The position numbers were made by a program, and so were the translations under genes. From contig MNCI01023302.1 of NCBI GenBank assembly GCA_015680685.1, positions 337,675 through 401,674 of the forward strand: a DNA stretch of 64,000 bases, in the 5' to 3' direction. Below, in pieces: positions 23,311-35,797 of this stretch; the first letter of the stretch is position 1, and every line of letters starts with the position of its first letter. The notes below the pieces were generated by a model. It was not told the DNA's origin, did not search any database, and was given only the letters and a program-made list of their open reading frames with translations. The DNA comes from Gnetum montanum. Taxonomy: Eukaryota; Streptophyta; Gnetopsida; Gnetales; Gnetaceae.

Positions 23311-24186
23311 GACAATCACAAAACTTGTTCAAATAGTAGAAGAGGAATTGCTCACTGATTTTACAATTGTCTTTCTATTTTTAATCTAACCCTACCATGA
23401 GATGGTGGTTATATTTATGCATGGTCATAAGGCATTATTCATGATGGAGATTTTGCCACGGTAGAAGGCCCTATCGCCGGAATAGGGATTACAGTGATGA
23501 AACTCCACGATACAATTACTGAGCTTGCTTGAGCTGTGCCTGTTGTGAATCAAATTCTTCAAAGTATAAATGTGTTCAGATGGACGACATTGACGTCAAG
23601 AATACTTTCATGATAGAAATTGTAATCCGAATGACAACAAAGAGATGGAACCGATCCACCGCCGCCACCTGCACGTCAGCCACCGCCACGGCTACACACA
23701 ACATCGCTGCTACTGCATTCAACAAAACATTGCTGGATCAGGCTGAACGGATGCCATGTATGCTAGAAACACTGTCACAGACCCTTGATAGCACAAGGAT
23801 TTGGAAGCATTTACCAGAAGAAGGAGTGAAAGACACGCAAGAGACACGTGCGATGGAGATGGCATGGTATGTGGTATGATAGCCATGAGGTCTACACACC
23901 TGCTCAAAGACTTAGATGTGTGGATGTGCATGACCTTAAGGCCATGTGGCCTTAGCAATGATTTTTTTTTTAAAAAGCAAAACTCATAGCTTCTACTCGA
24001 TTCCAATTTGTAAGATTTTTAAACATAAGAAGAGGGGGTTTACGCTTTAAAAAGAAGAGATTTATGAACATTTGATAAATATGAGTTTGTTCTCTATGGG
24101 AATTGTGGAAGTTATAACTTCCTAGCCTTAATCCCATGATGTTTGTAACCACTACAAAGGGCCACTTGGCAACTAAATGGGACACT
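23311..24186. other. Unassigned sequence with a GC-richer core
   Basis: Positions 23,400-23,900 are noticeably richer in GC than the surroundings and contain a plus-strand open piece 23,529-23,879 that I do not recognise (Thr/Ala-rich centre). It may be part of the same captured gene region as the KCS fragment. The rest is AT-rich and without a coding signal. Confidence 0.3.
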
Positions 24187-24892
24187 TGTTAGCTGCAGCT
24201 TTTTTATCTCTATGGTGGTTACAACCACCTAAAATTTTTGTAACTTACCTAACTTGTTGGGCAAGTAATTAACTTCCTTACTTGGGAGAAAAGTTAGCTA
24301 AGATATTTTAGAATGTAACTACCTTTTGAACCCTATAAAAAGGCTTCGGGGATAAGAGAAAATATATCACACTTGGGGTCTCACTTATCACACACTTTGG
24401 AAGAACTTGGAGCTCTCACTTGGAGACACACTTTGGATCTTGGAAGAGCATTGTAAAGAAGAAATTGTGAAAGATTGCTTGTAAGATGGCTTGCTAAAGA
24501 AAATATTTCAGCCTCTTTGTCATAGTCCTGTGAGTTATGTTTTTTATTTTTTATTTTGTTTATATTGTTTAGCTAGTGGTTTAAATAGTATCATCCTTGG
24601 CAAGTAATTTTGGGATTTTTAGATTGCTCTTATTATTCTTGTTGCACGATAGAAATTTCTATTAAAATTTTGCCATAGAAGTGCTTGTGTTTAAAAGCCT
24701 TAAGAGCATTTTAGTAGTAAATTTTATTATTGTGCAATGTATAAGAACCGCTATTGAGATTGTTGTAAAAGAGCCTCTGCTTGTAGTCAAGCCGTTGAAC
24801 GATTCAATAGTCAAGAGGGTTGAAAAAATCTTTGGTATTTTGATGGGACTAGAATGGCTTCTTTTATCTTTATAGTGAATCTCCATGGTATT
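24187..24892 (+). repeat. LTR-like unit, possibly a solo or partial LTR
   Basis: Starts TGTTAGCTGC and ends ATCTCCA, with a TATA box CCTATAAAAAGG at about 24,332 and a promoter-like layout. TGGTATTTCAATCAGA at 24,893 vaguely resembles a tRNA-Met site but has extra bases. No partner LTR is seen in the window. Confidence 0.3.
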
Positions 24893-25739
24893 TCAATCAG
24901 AAATTGTGAAGTCTTTTGAAGGTTCTGTTGAATGCAATTGTTGACGTCCATTATCTAGCCAAAATGGAGTCTCGTATGTGATAGTTTACGCAACAATTTT
25001 TTTGGTAGCATAGTAGGATTGTCTTGAAGAAATTGCTTATTTGAGCCTTGAAAGTTTGAACAATTCGTAGATATTGAATTTGGGGATAGCTTTATTGCGA
25101 AGTGTTTACTCGTATCATTTTACCTTGTTTAAATATTTGAGATCTTTACACAAATCTGCTTTCTTTTTCTCTTATTTCTAATTTCCATTGAATCTTGCTC
25201 TATTTCTAGTTTTCTTGTGAAACTATCTCTTTCTCTGGGGAAAATTAGAAGTAGATTCGTAGAGTTGTGCTCAAATGTTTTTGCAAAATTTTATTTGTTA
25301 CAAGTAGGTATTATAAGGACCGCGTAGACTAGGCAATTGAACAAATTAAGAACTCTCAATAACTCACAGTACTTGGCAAAGTTGGCTGAATCTCTTTAAG
25401 ATAAGTCATTTGTAGTTATACACAACGCAATCGTTTCATTTTTCACAACCGCATACCGCAACAGCACACACACACACATACTCACATTAACTACTAAGTC
25501 TATTTGGAGGTATCTGGGCCTTGGTGTTGCCAGAGACCAGCAAGCACCTAAATCCTGTTCGAGGACACTCGTTGGCGGTCGCGTCCCAAACGGTCGCCAA
25601 TAGTAAGAACCTCTTATTAATGGGATGGATGGATGGATGAGGTGGGCTCATTGTTGAAATAATCGATCCCTTATGACTTGATAACATAGAGAATTTTCCA
25701 TCTTATTGGACTATGTAATGTGTCTTATTGGTAAACAAA
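24893..25739. other. Unassigned intervening sequence
   Basis: No coding signal. It contains a CA repeat (about 25,463-25,478), a GC-richer patch at 25,540-25,600 and a GGAT tetranucleotide repeat (25,622-25,638). It separates the KCS/LTR-like block from the E1 post-integrase region. Confidence 0.3.
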
Positions 25740-25965
25740 ATTATTTAGAAAGGGTTTGAAACAAAGTATAAAGAAAATGAAAAAGATAGTAAAAATTATG
25801 AAAAAGTGTAAAGAATTGAAAATGCTAAAGAATTGAAAAATGTAAAAAAAATGGAAAATGTAAAAGAATGTCAAAAATTTAGGAAATGAAGGATATTAAT
25901 GAATAAGAAAATATTAAAGAATGTAAAAAATGAAAGAAAATGAAAAATCAGTGTAGTACATATGG
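25740..25965 (-). other. E1 T-rich tract after integrase
   Basis: On the minus strand a TTTTCATT/TTCTTTAC-type low-complexity stretch follows the integrase end, like the T-rich stretches after integrase in E2 (15,160-15,380) and E5 (61,490-61,660). Non-coding. Confidence 0.5.
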
Positions 25966-27200
25966 TTTTAGATGGACACCCCCATGACTATTATGAAGAT
26001 TAGGTAAATGGAAGATAGAACATGTGGAAGACTAGTGGGTAGGTTGGGTAGACTCCTTTGAATATTCATAAAATGGCTCGACTTGTTGGATATTAACAAG
26101 GATAGGCTTATGTGAGCTAGATGGGTGGTGGATATGTAAGGCACTAGATTGATAAGTGACATTCACAATGTATGGTCCCTCTCAAAGTATCTTAAATTTA
26201 GCTTTCTGAGGCAAATGACTAGGATTATAATAAAGGATCTTGTCACCCTCTTGTATGGTTACATTCCTTATCCATGAATCATGCCTAAGTTTGGAGTAAT
26301 GCTTGTGGACTTCACTATCCATAAGTTCTATTAGCTGATTCTCATCTAAAAGATTCAAAGTCATTAGATGTTTCTCTTGGGCTAAACTCAAATCAAGGTC
26401 AAGTTCACTAATGGCAGCTAAAGTGTGAAGCTATGCCTAGATTGGAAGCATTGGCAACTTTCCATAGACTAACTCATATGGGGTGTACCCCATAGGTAGT
26501 TTCCAGGATGTCCTATAGGCCTAGAGAGCATCATTTAATTTTGTACTCCAATCTCATCTAAATCTACTAACTATCCTAGTGAGTATTTTGGTAATTTCAC
26601 GGTTAGTAACTTTAGCTTAATCATTTTCTTTGGGATGATATGGTATTGTTAATTTATCGTTAATGGTGAAGTGGGTCCAATTATTTGATATAAGCATTTT
26701 GGGTAGCCCAAATTTGTTCACCACATGTTATTGAGAAAACTTGGTAGCTATTTTTTTTGTATAGTCTTTCACTGCTGTTGCCTCTATCCACTTTGTACAG
26801 TAATCCATAGTCACAATAATGTAAGCTTTTCCATTTGACATTGGTTGAATGGGCCCCATAAAATCAATTTCCAAAACATCAAAAGGCTATATTGAGTGTT
26901 GAAGCCCTTCATATCTAGCCATAAGTTTTCCATCTATTTGGCAACATTCACAAGATTGTGTGAAATGTGGTAATCTTTTAATAGAGTAGGCCAAAAGTAG
27001 CCTACCATCAATAGTTTAAGTGCTGTTCTACACCTTGCATAGTGGCCATCACATGGGTCTTCATGGGCATCCTATAATACTCTTTGCTAGTCACAATCAG
27101 GCACACACCATCTAACGAGTCCATCTACATAGATCTTGTACATGTTACCATTTATTTCTATGTACTGTTTGGCTTTGTGAAGGAATTGTTCATGTTGTTT
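25966..27200 (-). pseudogene. E1 integrase, degenerate
   Basis: Minus-strand blocks in order: CCQ-type zinc region (about 26,940), a core with WVEA-like and HPQ-like remnants, GYTPYELVYGKLPMLPI (about 26,480), then the open piece 26,391-26,182 with SLAQEKHLMTLNLLDENQ and IQEGDKILYYNPSHLPQKAK, and VNIQQVEPFYE near 26,070. The C-terminal half is best kept. It matches E2 14,640-15,058 block by block. Stops break the core. Confidence 0.7.
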
Positions 27201-27950
27201 TCTGCTTTATTCAATAGGAAGCTCTTGTGTTGTGAGATAAGTTAGATACTCTATAGTCCATGGATTTTCTGTTGAATCTATAGCATTTACTATTCTAGTA
27301 AATAGGTCCTCATCAAGAAATTGGTCTAATAGAGGTTCTACTCGGTTGTCTGCATCCCATTTCAACCTTGATAAATGATCAGAAACTATGTTTTTTGTCC
27401 CTTTTTTAATCAATCATTATGATGTCAAACTCTTGAAAAATTACAAGCCATCTTATCATTTTGGGACTAATCATAGGCTTGTTCATTAAAAAATAGATGG
27501 AAATATGATCGATGTGGACTTAGATATGGTAACTAAGAACATAGTGTTTGAATTTTTCAAGCACGTATAGCATGGCCATCAACACCTTTTTAGTTATGAT
27601 GTAATTTAATTATGCTTTGGTGAGGCTTCTGCTAGCATAGTGTATGTAGTAAGGTCTCTTCTAATCATCAAGTTGTGTCAATACTACACCAAGAACATAC
27701 TTGGAGGCATTATTCATGATGTGAAAATGTCTCGATCAATCTGGAGCTTAGAGGATTAGTGTCTCAACTAATTTTAGCTTCAGAGTTTTGAATGCCTTTT
27801 CACATGACTTAGTTAACTCTAAGGGTGCACCCTTTTTCATGAGTTCTACAAGTGATTTTGCTATCTTTGAAAAAGTTTAAACGAATCTCCTATACTATCT
27901 AGTATGGCTTAAGAAGGATCATACATCTTTCACTGTCTATGACTATTGAC
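27201..27950 (-). pseudogene. E1 RNase H and connection to integrase
   Basis: The piece 27,413-27,207 (KKGTKNIVSDHLSRLKWDAD, LDQFLDEDLF) is the end of RNase H and the tether to integrase. Upstream, broken sequence to 27,950 contains the FETLKLKL-, NNASKYVLGVVLTQL- and KKVLMAMLYVLEKF-like blocks expected of gypsy RNase H. Several stops. Confidence 0.6.
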
Positions 27951-28900
27951 TGATGTTTTAGATGATTTTGATCTTTTTGGGATCTATCTCTATACCCTTT
28001 TGGGAGATTTTGTGTCCCAGCACTATGCTTTCCTGGACTATAAGATGACTCTTTTTCTAGTTGAGCTTTAGGTTGGTTTCAAAACATTGTCTAACTACTT
28101 GCTCTAGTTGATCCAATGCTTGTTTGAAATCTATCCCATATGTGGAAAAATAATTCATAAAAACTTTAACACCATTGCCTATTTACTTTTGGAAGATGCT
28201 TAAGACTAGTCTCTGGAAGGTTTTTGGTGCATTGCAAAGATCGAAAGAAAATGTTCCCCATGGGCTGGTGAACCTGGTTTTCTCTTGGTATTTAGGTGAA
28301 ATGTAGAATTAATTGTATCCATTGTACCCATCTAGAAAACTATAATACTCATGTCTTGAAATTATGTCTGGGACTTGGTCAATAAATGGCAATGGAAAAT
28401 GATCCTTAAATGCAATTGAATTCAATAGCTGGAAGTTGATGCAGATGCGCCATTTGTCTCCCTTCTTTGGAACTATCACCAAAGGACTAAGCCATTCACT
28501 ATTTACAATTGGGTAAATGCATTCTTCCTTTAGTAAATTTTCCAATTCTTGCTTGACTACTTCCTTGAATTTAGGATTAAGTCTTCATTGAGGTTGGATT
28601 TTTGGTTTGACTGTAGGATTAGTGTAGATCCGGTGTTGACAAATTCATGGATCAATTCCTATTATCTCATCATAATACCACATGAATGCTATAGGCCATC
28701 TTTTGAGTACTTCTAGTAGTTTCCATTTTTGCTCTTTTTCTAGGTTAGTATTGATAATTACTAGCTTCTTATTGTTTAGAAATGCATATTGGAACATTGT
28801 TGGTAGGGCTTTCAATTCTAGTGGTTCTGGTTCCAATGTGTCTAGAATCTCCAAGTGTCCCTAGTCTATTTCTTCCTTCTGATTATTCTAAGGGCAAGAG
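27951..28900 (-). pseudogene. E1 reverse transcriptase, degenerate
   Basis: The N-terminal linker is at 28,854-28,645 (EPLELKALPTMFQYAFLNNK, VIINTNLEKEQKWKLLEVLK). The palm begins at 28,545-28,309 (CIYPIVNSEWLSPLVIVPKK, WRICINFQLLN, DHFPLPFIDQ, YYSFLDGYNGYN). The catalytic FMDD reads FMNY at about 28,155; both aspartate codons changed by G to A. It is an Athila/Tat-branch RT without activity. Confidence 0.75.
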
Positions 28901-29399
28901 TGTATTTTCCTTAGCCGTTCCAAATTATCTATTTCTACAACATAGGTATTGATGACCTATTCTTCTAGTTCCATGTACTTGTCAGATTGAGTTTCTTCAT
29001 TGGTAATCAATCATTGGGTGCCCTCTTACTAGGTGGCTACTACACAGACAATTTGTACACATCTTGTTTCTTCGCATTGATTACATACCTTAGTCTTCTT
29101 TTGTTTTATGGCCCAAATTCCTTGCATGCAATTGCAGTTGTTACCGTTGTATGCAATATATAGAACTATTCAAATTTGTATGATCCCAGGTTGGAGTCAT
29201 TTTCTGAGGATAGGAATTAGTAAGTGGGTTAGATTGTTTCATGCATAAGTTAGATAGTTTTTGATTTTCAGTGAGTGGCCACGAGGTGTCTTTTGATTTT
29301 GTGACTCTTGCTCTTTCTTGTGCACACTCTTTTTGTTTGGATTTGTTATGGATTGATGAACTAATTATGTTGGCATTTTGAATGGTGGGTCCACTACTG

Positions 29400-29900
29400 C
29401 ACCCTTTACTTTTAATAGTAATGCATGGATTTCACTGTGTGTGTATGGCTCTGTGCATATCTTCTTTAGATATTTCTATAGATAAATCTCTCATGTTTAG
29501 CTTAGAATCAATGGTGCTAAGCCATGCTCTCCCCATGATGACTGGACATTCTTTATCAGCATCTTTTGCATCAATTATTAGAAAGTTAGCTAGATAAGAC
29601 CACCCATTAATAGTGGTCACTACATCATCTATCTATCCCGTAGGAATGATGATAGATTGATCTACAAGCTCTAGCCTAATGTTGCATTCCTTGAATGGTG
29701 GTAGGTCCCATGTTTGATATGTTTCATAAGATATCAAGTTTACTTTGGAGCCTAAGTCTAATAGAGCCTTGCATGGTAGACTCCTAGTTACTTGTAGATA
29801 GATCAAATGAATTCTTAGATCAAGTTTGTTCTTAGGGAGTGGTCTTACCTTAATCCAATCTATGATGATCTCTATAAGCATGACAATCTGTGTGTTTGGA
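29400..29900 (-). pseudogene. E1 protease, degenerate
   Basis: The piece 29,881-29,633 carries PCKALLDLGSKVNLISYETY; the catalytic DSG reads DLG. The C-terminal half is at 29,620-29,432 (VIMGRAWLSTIDSKLNMRDL). The N-terminal part, from 29,654 upwards, is inside the 1,076-bp segment that is repeated at 42,131. The region 28,900-29,400 between protease and RT is broken linker with no clear domain. Confidence 0.65.
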
Positions 29901-30729
29901 TTGGATGCTAGTGGAAGTTTGTTGATTTAAGGATTTGTTGTAGGAGAAGTTGGTCACAATGAAGCTCTAATTCTACTAGCCTTTTTAGGACTTGTCCTAT
30001 AGAAAGGATGTTTCTTTATCTGGTCCTTAGGGCTGCTGGTAAGACCCTCTACTTGGATATTCACTGATTTGGTAGCTTTCTTTTGTTGTGGTTATGATGG
30101 TAATTCACCTTGTATAGTAGGTGGTGGCACTGGTAGTAGAGGTTTTTTTTTGTGATTTAAAAAATCAGTTGCTTATGGGTGCATGTACGAATCTGAGTTG
30201 GCCCTTGGTGGCATTGGTTGGTGGTATTCTGGCATATAATACTATGGATTTTGAATAGTAGCATTTGTTGGTGAGGTCAAACATTGGACATAGTATCCAT
30301 AAGGATTAGGTAGTCAATATGGATACTGTTGGCATGGTGATGGCATGGCCCAAAATTGAGGTTATTGGCACTGTTGATGCTACTGCTTCTGTAGCTATGG
30401 CAAAGCTCCACTAGGATAATATGTTAATTGGATGTTCTAATGGTAGTTACCTTGAGGATAAGATAAATGTTTGGGCATTTATTTTTAAAAAAATCTAGGG
30501 CTAAGTGCATATGCCCCTGTTTCTTATAAATGTATCATAATCAGATAACATCCCTTGGGATGTTCATAATGACACATAGAATAACCTTCCTCATTTGTAG
30601 AGTTGGTATTTGAGACCTCAGCTACTGAAGAAACTTTTTCTTTTTGTCCAAAATCCTTCTTATTTCTTTTATTCTTTCATTTTATCAAGACTTTCTCTAC
30701 TCTTTCCTTCATAATCTTTAATGCTATTT
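29654..30729 (-). repeat. Left copy of the 1,076-bp duplication flanking the pararetrovirus
   Basis: Identical by eye to 42,131-43,206 at a constant offset of 12,477, except T at 30,639 against G at 43,116. It holds the E1 gag C-terminal region with a decayed zinc knuckle (about 30,548-30,583, first Cys changed to Tyr), the Pro/Gln-rich gag tail, and the start of the protease. E1 sequence stops at 30,729 and viral sequence begins. Confidence 0.85.
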
Positions 30730-32640
30730 ACCAAATATGATAATCTATTTGATGATGACCTACCCCTACCATCTATTCCATCACAATGTTTTAATAGTAA
30801 CTGTGCTTATGATCCCGGATGGCCACACTGGCATCTCGTCGACGACGCTATCTAGTTTGCACCAGAATGGAGAGGAGATCGCATGAAGGCCGACTGCTAT
30901 GCTGCTCTTGCTGAAATTTTATTAGCTAAGTATCGAGAAGTTTTTGTTCCTAATTGCTTTGCTGCTATTTACTGGCAAGTTTTGAGAGCTCCTGCTCCAG
31001 AGCGAGAACAATATTTTTCAAAATATTATTGGACGGTTGGCACATGTTTTGCTTCACAACCTAACCTTGGTCTTTTGGTGAATGATGTTACTATCCCTAA
31101 ACCCCAAAAGCCGTTGTTTCGTTGTAAAACTGTTTTGACTCTCTGTCCAGAACCAAATGAACCCTTAATGCCGTGCCCTGTACCATGTCCACCTGATTCT
31201 GTAATGTTCGAAATTAGCAGCTTAGCCTCTGAAGAAAACCAACCTGAAATACCTCTAACCCAAGTTGAAGCTTATGATAAATTTGGCCACTGTTATCTGT
31301 ATCCTCCAGACTATCCTATGACATCTATCTTTACCCCACTTGTCCCTGAATCGGATCCAGATCCCAGTCCATTCGAAGAAGAAGATAGGCGTTTGCTTGA
31401 AATGGCTACAGAAACTCAGTCCAGAATCATCACTGATGAAAGCCAATTGGTTTATGATGAAGAACTAGAAGCTCAAGTTCAGGCCATTGAGAATCAAAGA
31501 TTTCGACAGCAACTTCTACACATGATCGCGCAACAACAGTTTGAAGATAATTTTCAAGAGATTCAGATGTTTTATGATGAAGTAGAAGGTTATGAGGTAC
31601 AAGCTGAGAATGATGTAATTCCATATCCTGTAAATTATGCTCCAGAAGATGTAGAAGTAGATTCTATAAATCCTGTAAATTCTGATGAAGATAATGAAGA
31701 TTTCTTGCAGTATTTGAATGAGCCTATTTATGATAATATGCCAAGAATTAATATGTTCCGATCTAACACAACGCAAATTGAGGAAGTAAAAGACGGACAA
31801 GAATTGTCTTCAGCGCAAAAGGAAATTCTGCCCTTCGCCGAAGCTATGAAAAAGAAGAAATCTTTTATTACTGGTGAGCACAAGGATTTAAAATTCCCTG
31901 AAATTCCTAAGGATGCTATTTATAAGTTTGCTAATACATTTTCTGCAAGAATGTCTACATCAATTAAGCAAACAGAAGCAATCTTAGATATTAAAGGAAA
32001 AGGAATCCGACCAGTATTCTTACCTCTTTTCACTCCGGAAGAAGTAGAAAAATGGAAGGAACAGGGACATAATTATGTTCATCTCGGACAATTAGATATT
32101 TTAGTAAGTCCCAAATTTAATTATAATATTGCTGCTGAATATGTAGTAACTCTACTTGACAGCCGAGTTATTGGTGATGGGATTAATCAAGGTCCAGAAA
32201 TTGCCTGGGAAAAGGCAAAAATTTGTCAATTTCAAGGTGTTTTGGATTCTGATGCACTTTGTGCAGTACAACCAAATTATCAGTTAGCTTTAGCTGATGA
32301 TTTTATTACTAGTGCTTTACTAATCTGTGTTGAAGTTCATGGAATAGAATTATTACCTGGCTCAGTTTATGCTGCAGTTGCTGCCCGCGGAACTTTTTAA
32401 CTCTCTAACACTATTTTAATGAATCATAAGTTGAAATGGGGCGTTCAGTTCCCTAAAGGAAGTCAAAATCTGCTGCAATGTGGAAGAAGCATAAATACAC
32501 CAGGTTATTGCAATTCTTTTCCTCAAATTCAGCATTTACTACAAGACCAGGAATTCAAAACCTATGAGTCCCTCGGTGTTCACCGAATTTGTCTCTTGGT
32601 TAGGTGTACCCACCAGGTGAACCAGAGATAAGAAATGGTG
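30730..32640 (+). pseudogene. Pararetrovirus fragment A: ORF1 5' part
   Basis: Covers the N-terminal domain of unknown function, an acidic linker and the movement domain, then breaks off at 32,564 where it joins the leader of fragment B through a shared TGA. Two stops are particular to this copy: TAG at 30,853-30,855 (TGG in B) and TAA at 32,398-32,400 (CAA in B). The longest open stretch is 30,883-32,400. Otherwise it is about 99% identical to B. The left end starts just downstream of where the primer site lies in B, at a TATTT shared with E1. Confidence 0.8.
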
Positions 32641-32904
32641 ACCTCGAAGTGCTGAAAGGCTTGGCTGGGAAGTGATTGTGTCCGTACGCGTAGAAATTCC
32701 ATCCTGAAAGGCGCCCAGAGAGTGCGCGATTGTTGACGTTGAGTTGTTGCGTAGCCACAGCATGGATTTGCTATGGCCGGCCAAGGGTTCCAGCACCGCA
32801 GAACGATCCACTTTCTTAGAGTTTGATTCGCCCGCTAGGTTCCATCGAAACCTTAGGCAAGCCCTGCGAATGCTGACGGTTGCTCGAGAGACCACACCCC
32901 ACAA
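32565..32904 (+). promoter_or_regulatory. Pararetrovirus leader, arm 1 of a 339-bp inverted repeat
   Basis: Runs TGAGTCCCTCGG … CACACCCCACA and is the reverse complement of 35,826-36,164 with a few changes. In copy C it lies between the promoter and ORF1, so it is the 5' leader of viral RNA. It ends directly before a tRNA-Met-type primer site. Confidence 0.75.
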
Positions 32905-32917
32905 TGGTATCGGAACC
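32905..32917 (+). promoter_or_regulatory. Pararetrovirus primer-binding site (tRNA-Met type)
   Basis: TGGTATCGGAACC matches the plant initiator tRNA-Met site TGGTATCAGAGCC at 11 of 13 positions, with the first seven exact. Reverse transcription of caulimovirids is primed by this tRNA. In the inverted leader of copy C the site is lost at the junction. Confidence 0.6.
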
Positions 32918-35797
32918 TCTTCACAAGTATTTAACAAATATGATAATCTATTTGATGATGAGCTACCCCTACCATCTATTCCATCACAATGTTTTAATAG
33001 TAACTGTGCTTATGATCCCGGATGGCCACACTGGCATCTCGTCGACGACGCTATCTGGTTTGCACCAGAATGGAGAGGAGATCGCATGAAGGCCAACTGC
33101 TACGCTGCTCTTGCTGAAATTTTATTAGCTAAGTATCGAGAAGTTTTTGTTCCTAATTGCTTTGCTGCTATTTACTGGCAATTTTTGAGAGCTCCTGCTC
33201 CAGAGCGAGAACAATATTTTTCAAAATATTATTGGACGGCTGGCACATGTTTTGCTTCACAACCTAACCTTGGTCTTTTGGTGAATGATGTTACTATCCC
33301 TAAACCCCAAAAGCCGTTGTTTCGTTGTAAAACTGTTTTGACTCTCTGTCCAGAACCAAATGAACCCTTAATGCCGTGCCCTGTACCATGTCCACCTGAT
33401 TCTGTAATGTTCGAAATTAGCAGCTTAGCCTTTGAAGAAAACCAACCTGAAATACCCCTAACCCAAGTTGAAGCTTATGATAAATTTGGCCGCTGTTATC
33501 TGTATCCTCTAGACTATCCTATGACATCTATCTTTACCCCACTTGTCCCTGAATCGGATCCAGATCCCGGTCCATTCGAAGAAGAAGATAGGCGTTTTCT
33601 TGAAATGGCTACAGAAACTCAGTCCAGAATCATCACTGATGAAAGCCAACCGGTTTATGATGAAGAACTAGAAGCTCAAGTTCAGGCCATTGAGAATCAA
33701 AGATTTCGACAGCAACTTCTACACATGATCGCGCAACAACAGTTTGAAGATAATTTTCAAGAGATTCAGATGTTTTATGATGAAGTAGAAGGTTATGAGG
33801 TACAAGCTGAGAATGATGTAATTCCATATCCTGTAAATTATGCTCCAGAAGATGTAGAAGTAGATTCTATAAATCCTGTAAATTCTGATGAAGATAATGA
33901 AGATTTCTTGCAGTATTTGAATGAGCCTATTTATGATAATATGCCAAGAATTAATATGTTCCGATCTAACACAACGCAAATTGAGGAAGTAAAAGACGGA
34001 CAAGAATTGTCTTCAGCGCAAAAGGAAATTCTGCCCTTCGCCGAAGCTATGAAAAAGAAGAAATCTTTTATTACTGGTGAGCACAAGGATTTAAAATTCC
34101 CTGAAATTCCTAAGGATGCTATTTATAAGTTTGCTAATACATTTTCTGCAAGAATGTCTACATCAATTAAGCAAACAGAAGCAATCTTAGATATTAAAGG
34201 AAAAGGAATACGACCAGTATTCTTACCTCTTTTCACTCCGGAAGAAGTAGAAAAATGGAAGGAACAAGGACATAATTATGTTCATCTCGGACAATTAGAT
34301 ATTTTAGTAAGTCCTAAATTTAATTATAATATTGCTGCTGAATATGTAGTAACTCTACTAGATAGCCGAGTTATTGGTGATGGGATTAATCAAGGTCCAG
34401 AAATTGCTTGGGAAAAGGCAAAAATTTGTCAATTTCAAGGTGTTTTGGATTCTGATGCACTTTGTGCAGTACAACCAAATTATCAGTTAGCATTAGCTGA
34501 TGATTTTATTACTAGTGCTTTACTAATCTGTGTTGAAGTTCATGGAATAGAATTATTACCCGGCTCGGTTTATGCTGCAGTAGCTGCTCGCGGCACTTTT
34601 CAACTCTCTAACACTATTTTAATGAATCATAAGTTGAAATGGGGCGTTCAGTTCCCTAAAGGAAGTCAAAATCTGCTGCAATGTGGAAGAAGCATAAATG
34701 CACCAGGTTATTGCAATTCTTTTCCTCAAATTCAGCATTTATTACAAGATCAGGAATTCAAAACCTATGAAAAGCCCAAAATGAGATGGAGTCAATATCC
34801 AATCCAACAATTTGGTAGATCAGCCGTAATCACATTAGAAGCTACTCCAGCAGTTTTGCCTCCTAGAAAACTTTCTGAAAAAGGAAGCACATCAAAAGAA
34901 GAAGGCAATAGTTCTCCAAATTTTGATACCAGAGGTACACTATATATGTTTCAACATCGTATTAATCTTTTTCAGAATACCTCTTATAAGCAATATGGAG
35001 ATCGAAAATTACTTAGTGGCGGAAGATGGCCACCATTAGCTGCATACAGTACAACTGCTTCTAGACAAGATCCTCCTCAAACTAGAGCTGATTGTAGTTA
35101 TTTATTAGAACATTCTCTAAATAGCACTACTGATCAGCAAGGTGAAACTAGACAGTTAAATTATTTAGTTCATTGGACATCTTACGCTGCTCAACATTTT
35201 CAGAATATCGAAGATAAAGTAGATAATCTTGAAGATAAGGTTGATAGAGCTAATGACAGTGTTGTTCAATTATCCAAAGAAATGAATGAGCATCTTATAG
35301 CATATGAGGAGATTACAAAGCAACGGCTGGAACAAAAGCAAAAGAAAGTTCAATTTAAAGAACAGCAAAAGGATCAGACAATCAAGTTTCATGAGATTTT
35401 CACTTTAGAAAATCAGTTACGATTGCCTGCTCCAGAAAAAGAAGTTCCGAAAATAGAACCAGCAAAAACAACGGTGCAAGTGGATGTTCGAGATAAAGTT
35501 CTCCTAGATAAAATAAGAAAGCTCATGGCTGAAAAGAAAGGAAAGCAACCACAAACACCAGCTCCATCGGCACCTCCTGAAGAAAAACTAAAAGAAGAAA
35601 GTGAAGAAAGAGAATCAAAATCCTCAGAATGTCAACGAATCATGATGGCACGAAGACAGCCCACAAGACCATGGCAAAGACCTCCTACACAACCACCTCC
35701 AGCTTTCACCGCCTTCCAACAATGGCCGAACGCATCAATTCCAGTTATCGACATCGACTATCTACCTCCAAAAGAAGTCTTACATGCTCTAAGAATT
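32918..35797 (+). CDS. Pararetrovirus fragment B: ORF1 (movement and coat polyprotein), 3' truncated
   Basis: Open through the whole fragment. Order of parts: a Trp/Tyr/Cys-rich N-terminal domain of unknown function (about 33,000-33,400), a Pro-rich and acidic linker (to about 34,060), a 30K-type movement domain (about 34,180-34,760, with LGQLDILVSP and LLDSRVIGDG), a linker, a coiled coil (about 35,205-35,390), a Lys/Glu-rich region and the beginning of the coat region, where it breaks off at 35,797. The frame is also open upstream through the leader (ATG at 32,744) so the true start is not certain. After 35,797 the frame runs on into inverted leader; that tail is not viral protein. Confidence 0.75.

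Noticed and set aside
32565-32917. The leader with TG…CA ends followed by a primer site looks like a retrotransposon LTR
   Set aside because: No direct second copy exists; in copy C the same sequence lies between viral promoter and ORF1. It is pararetroviral leader.
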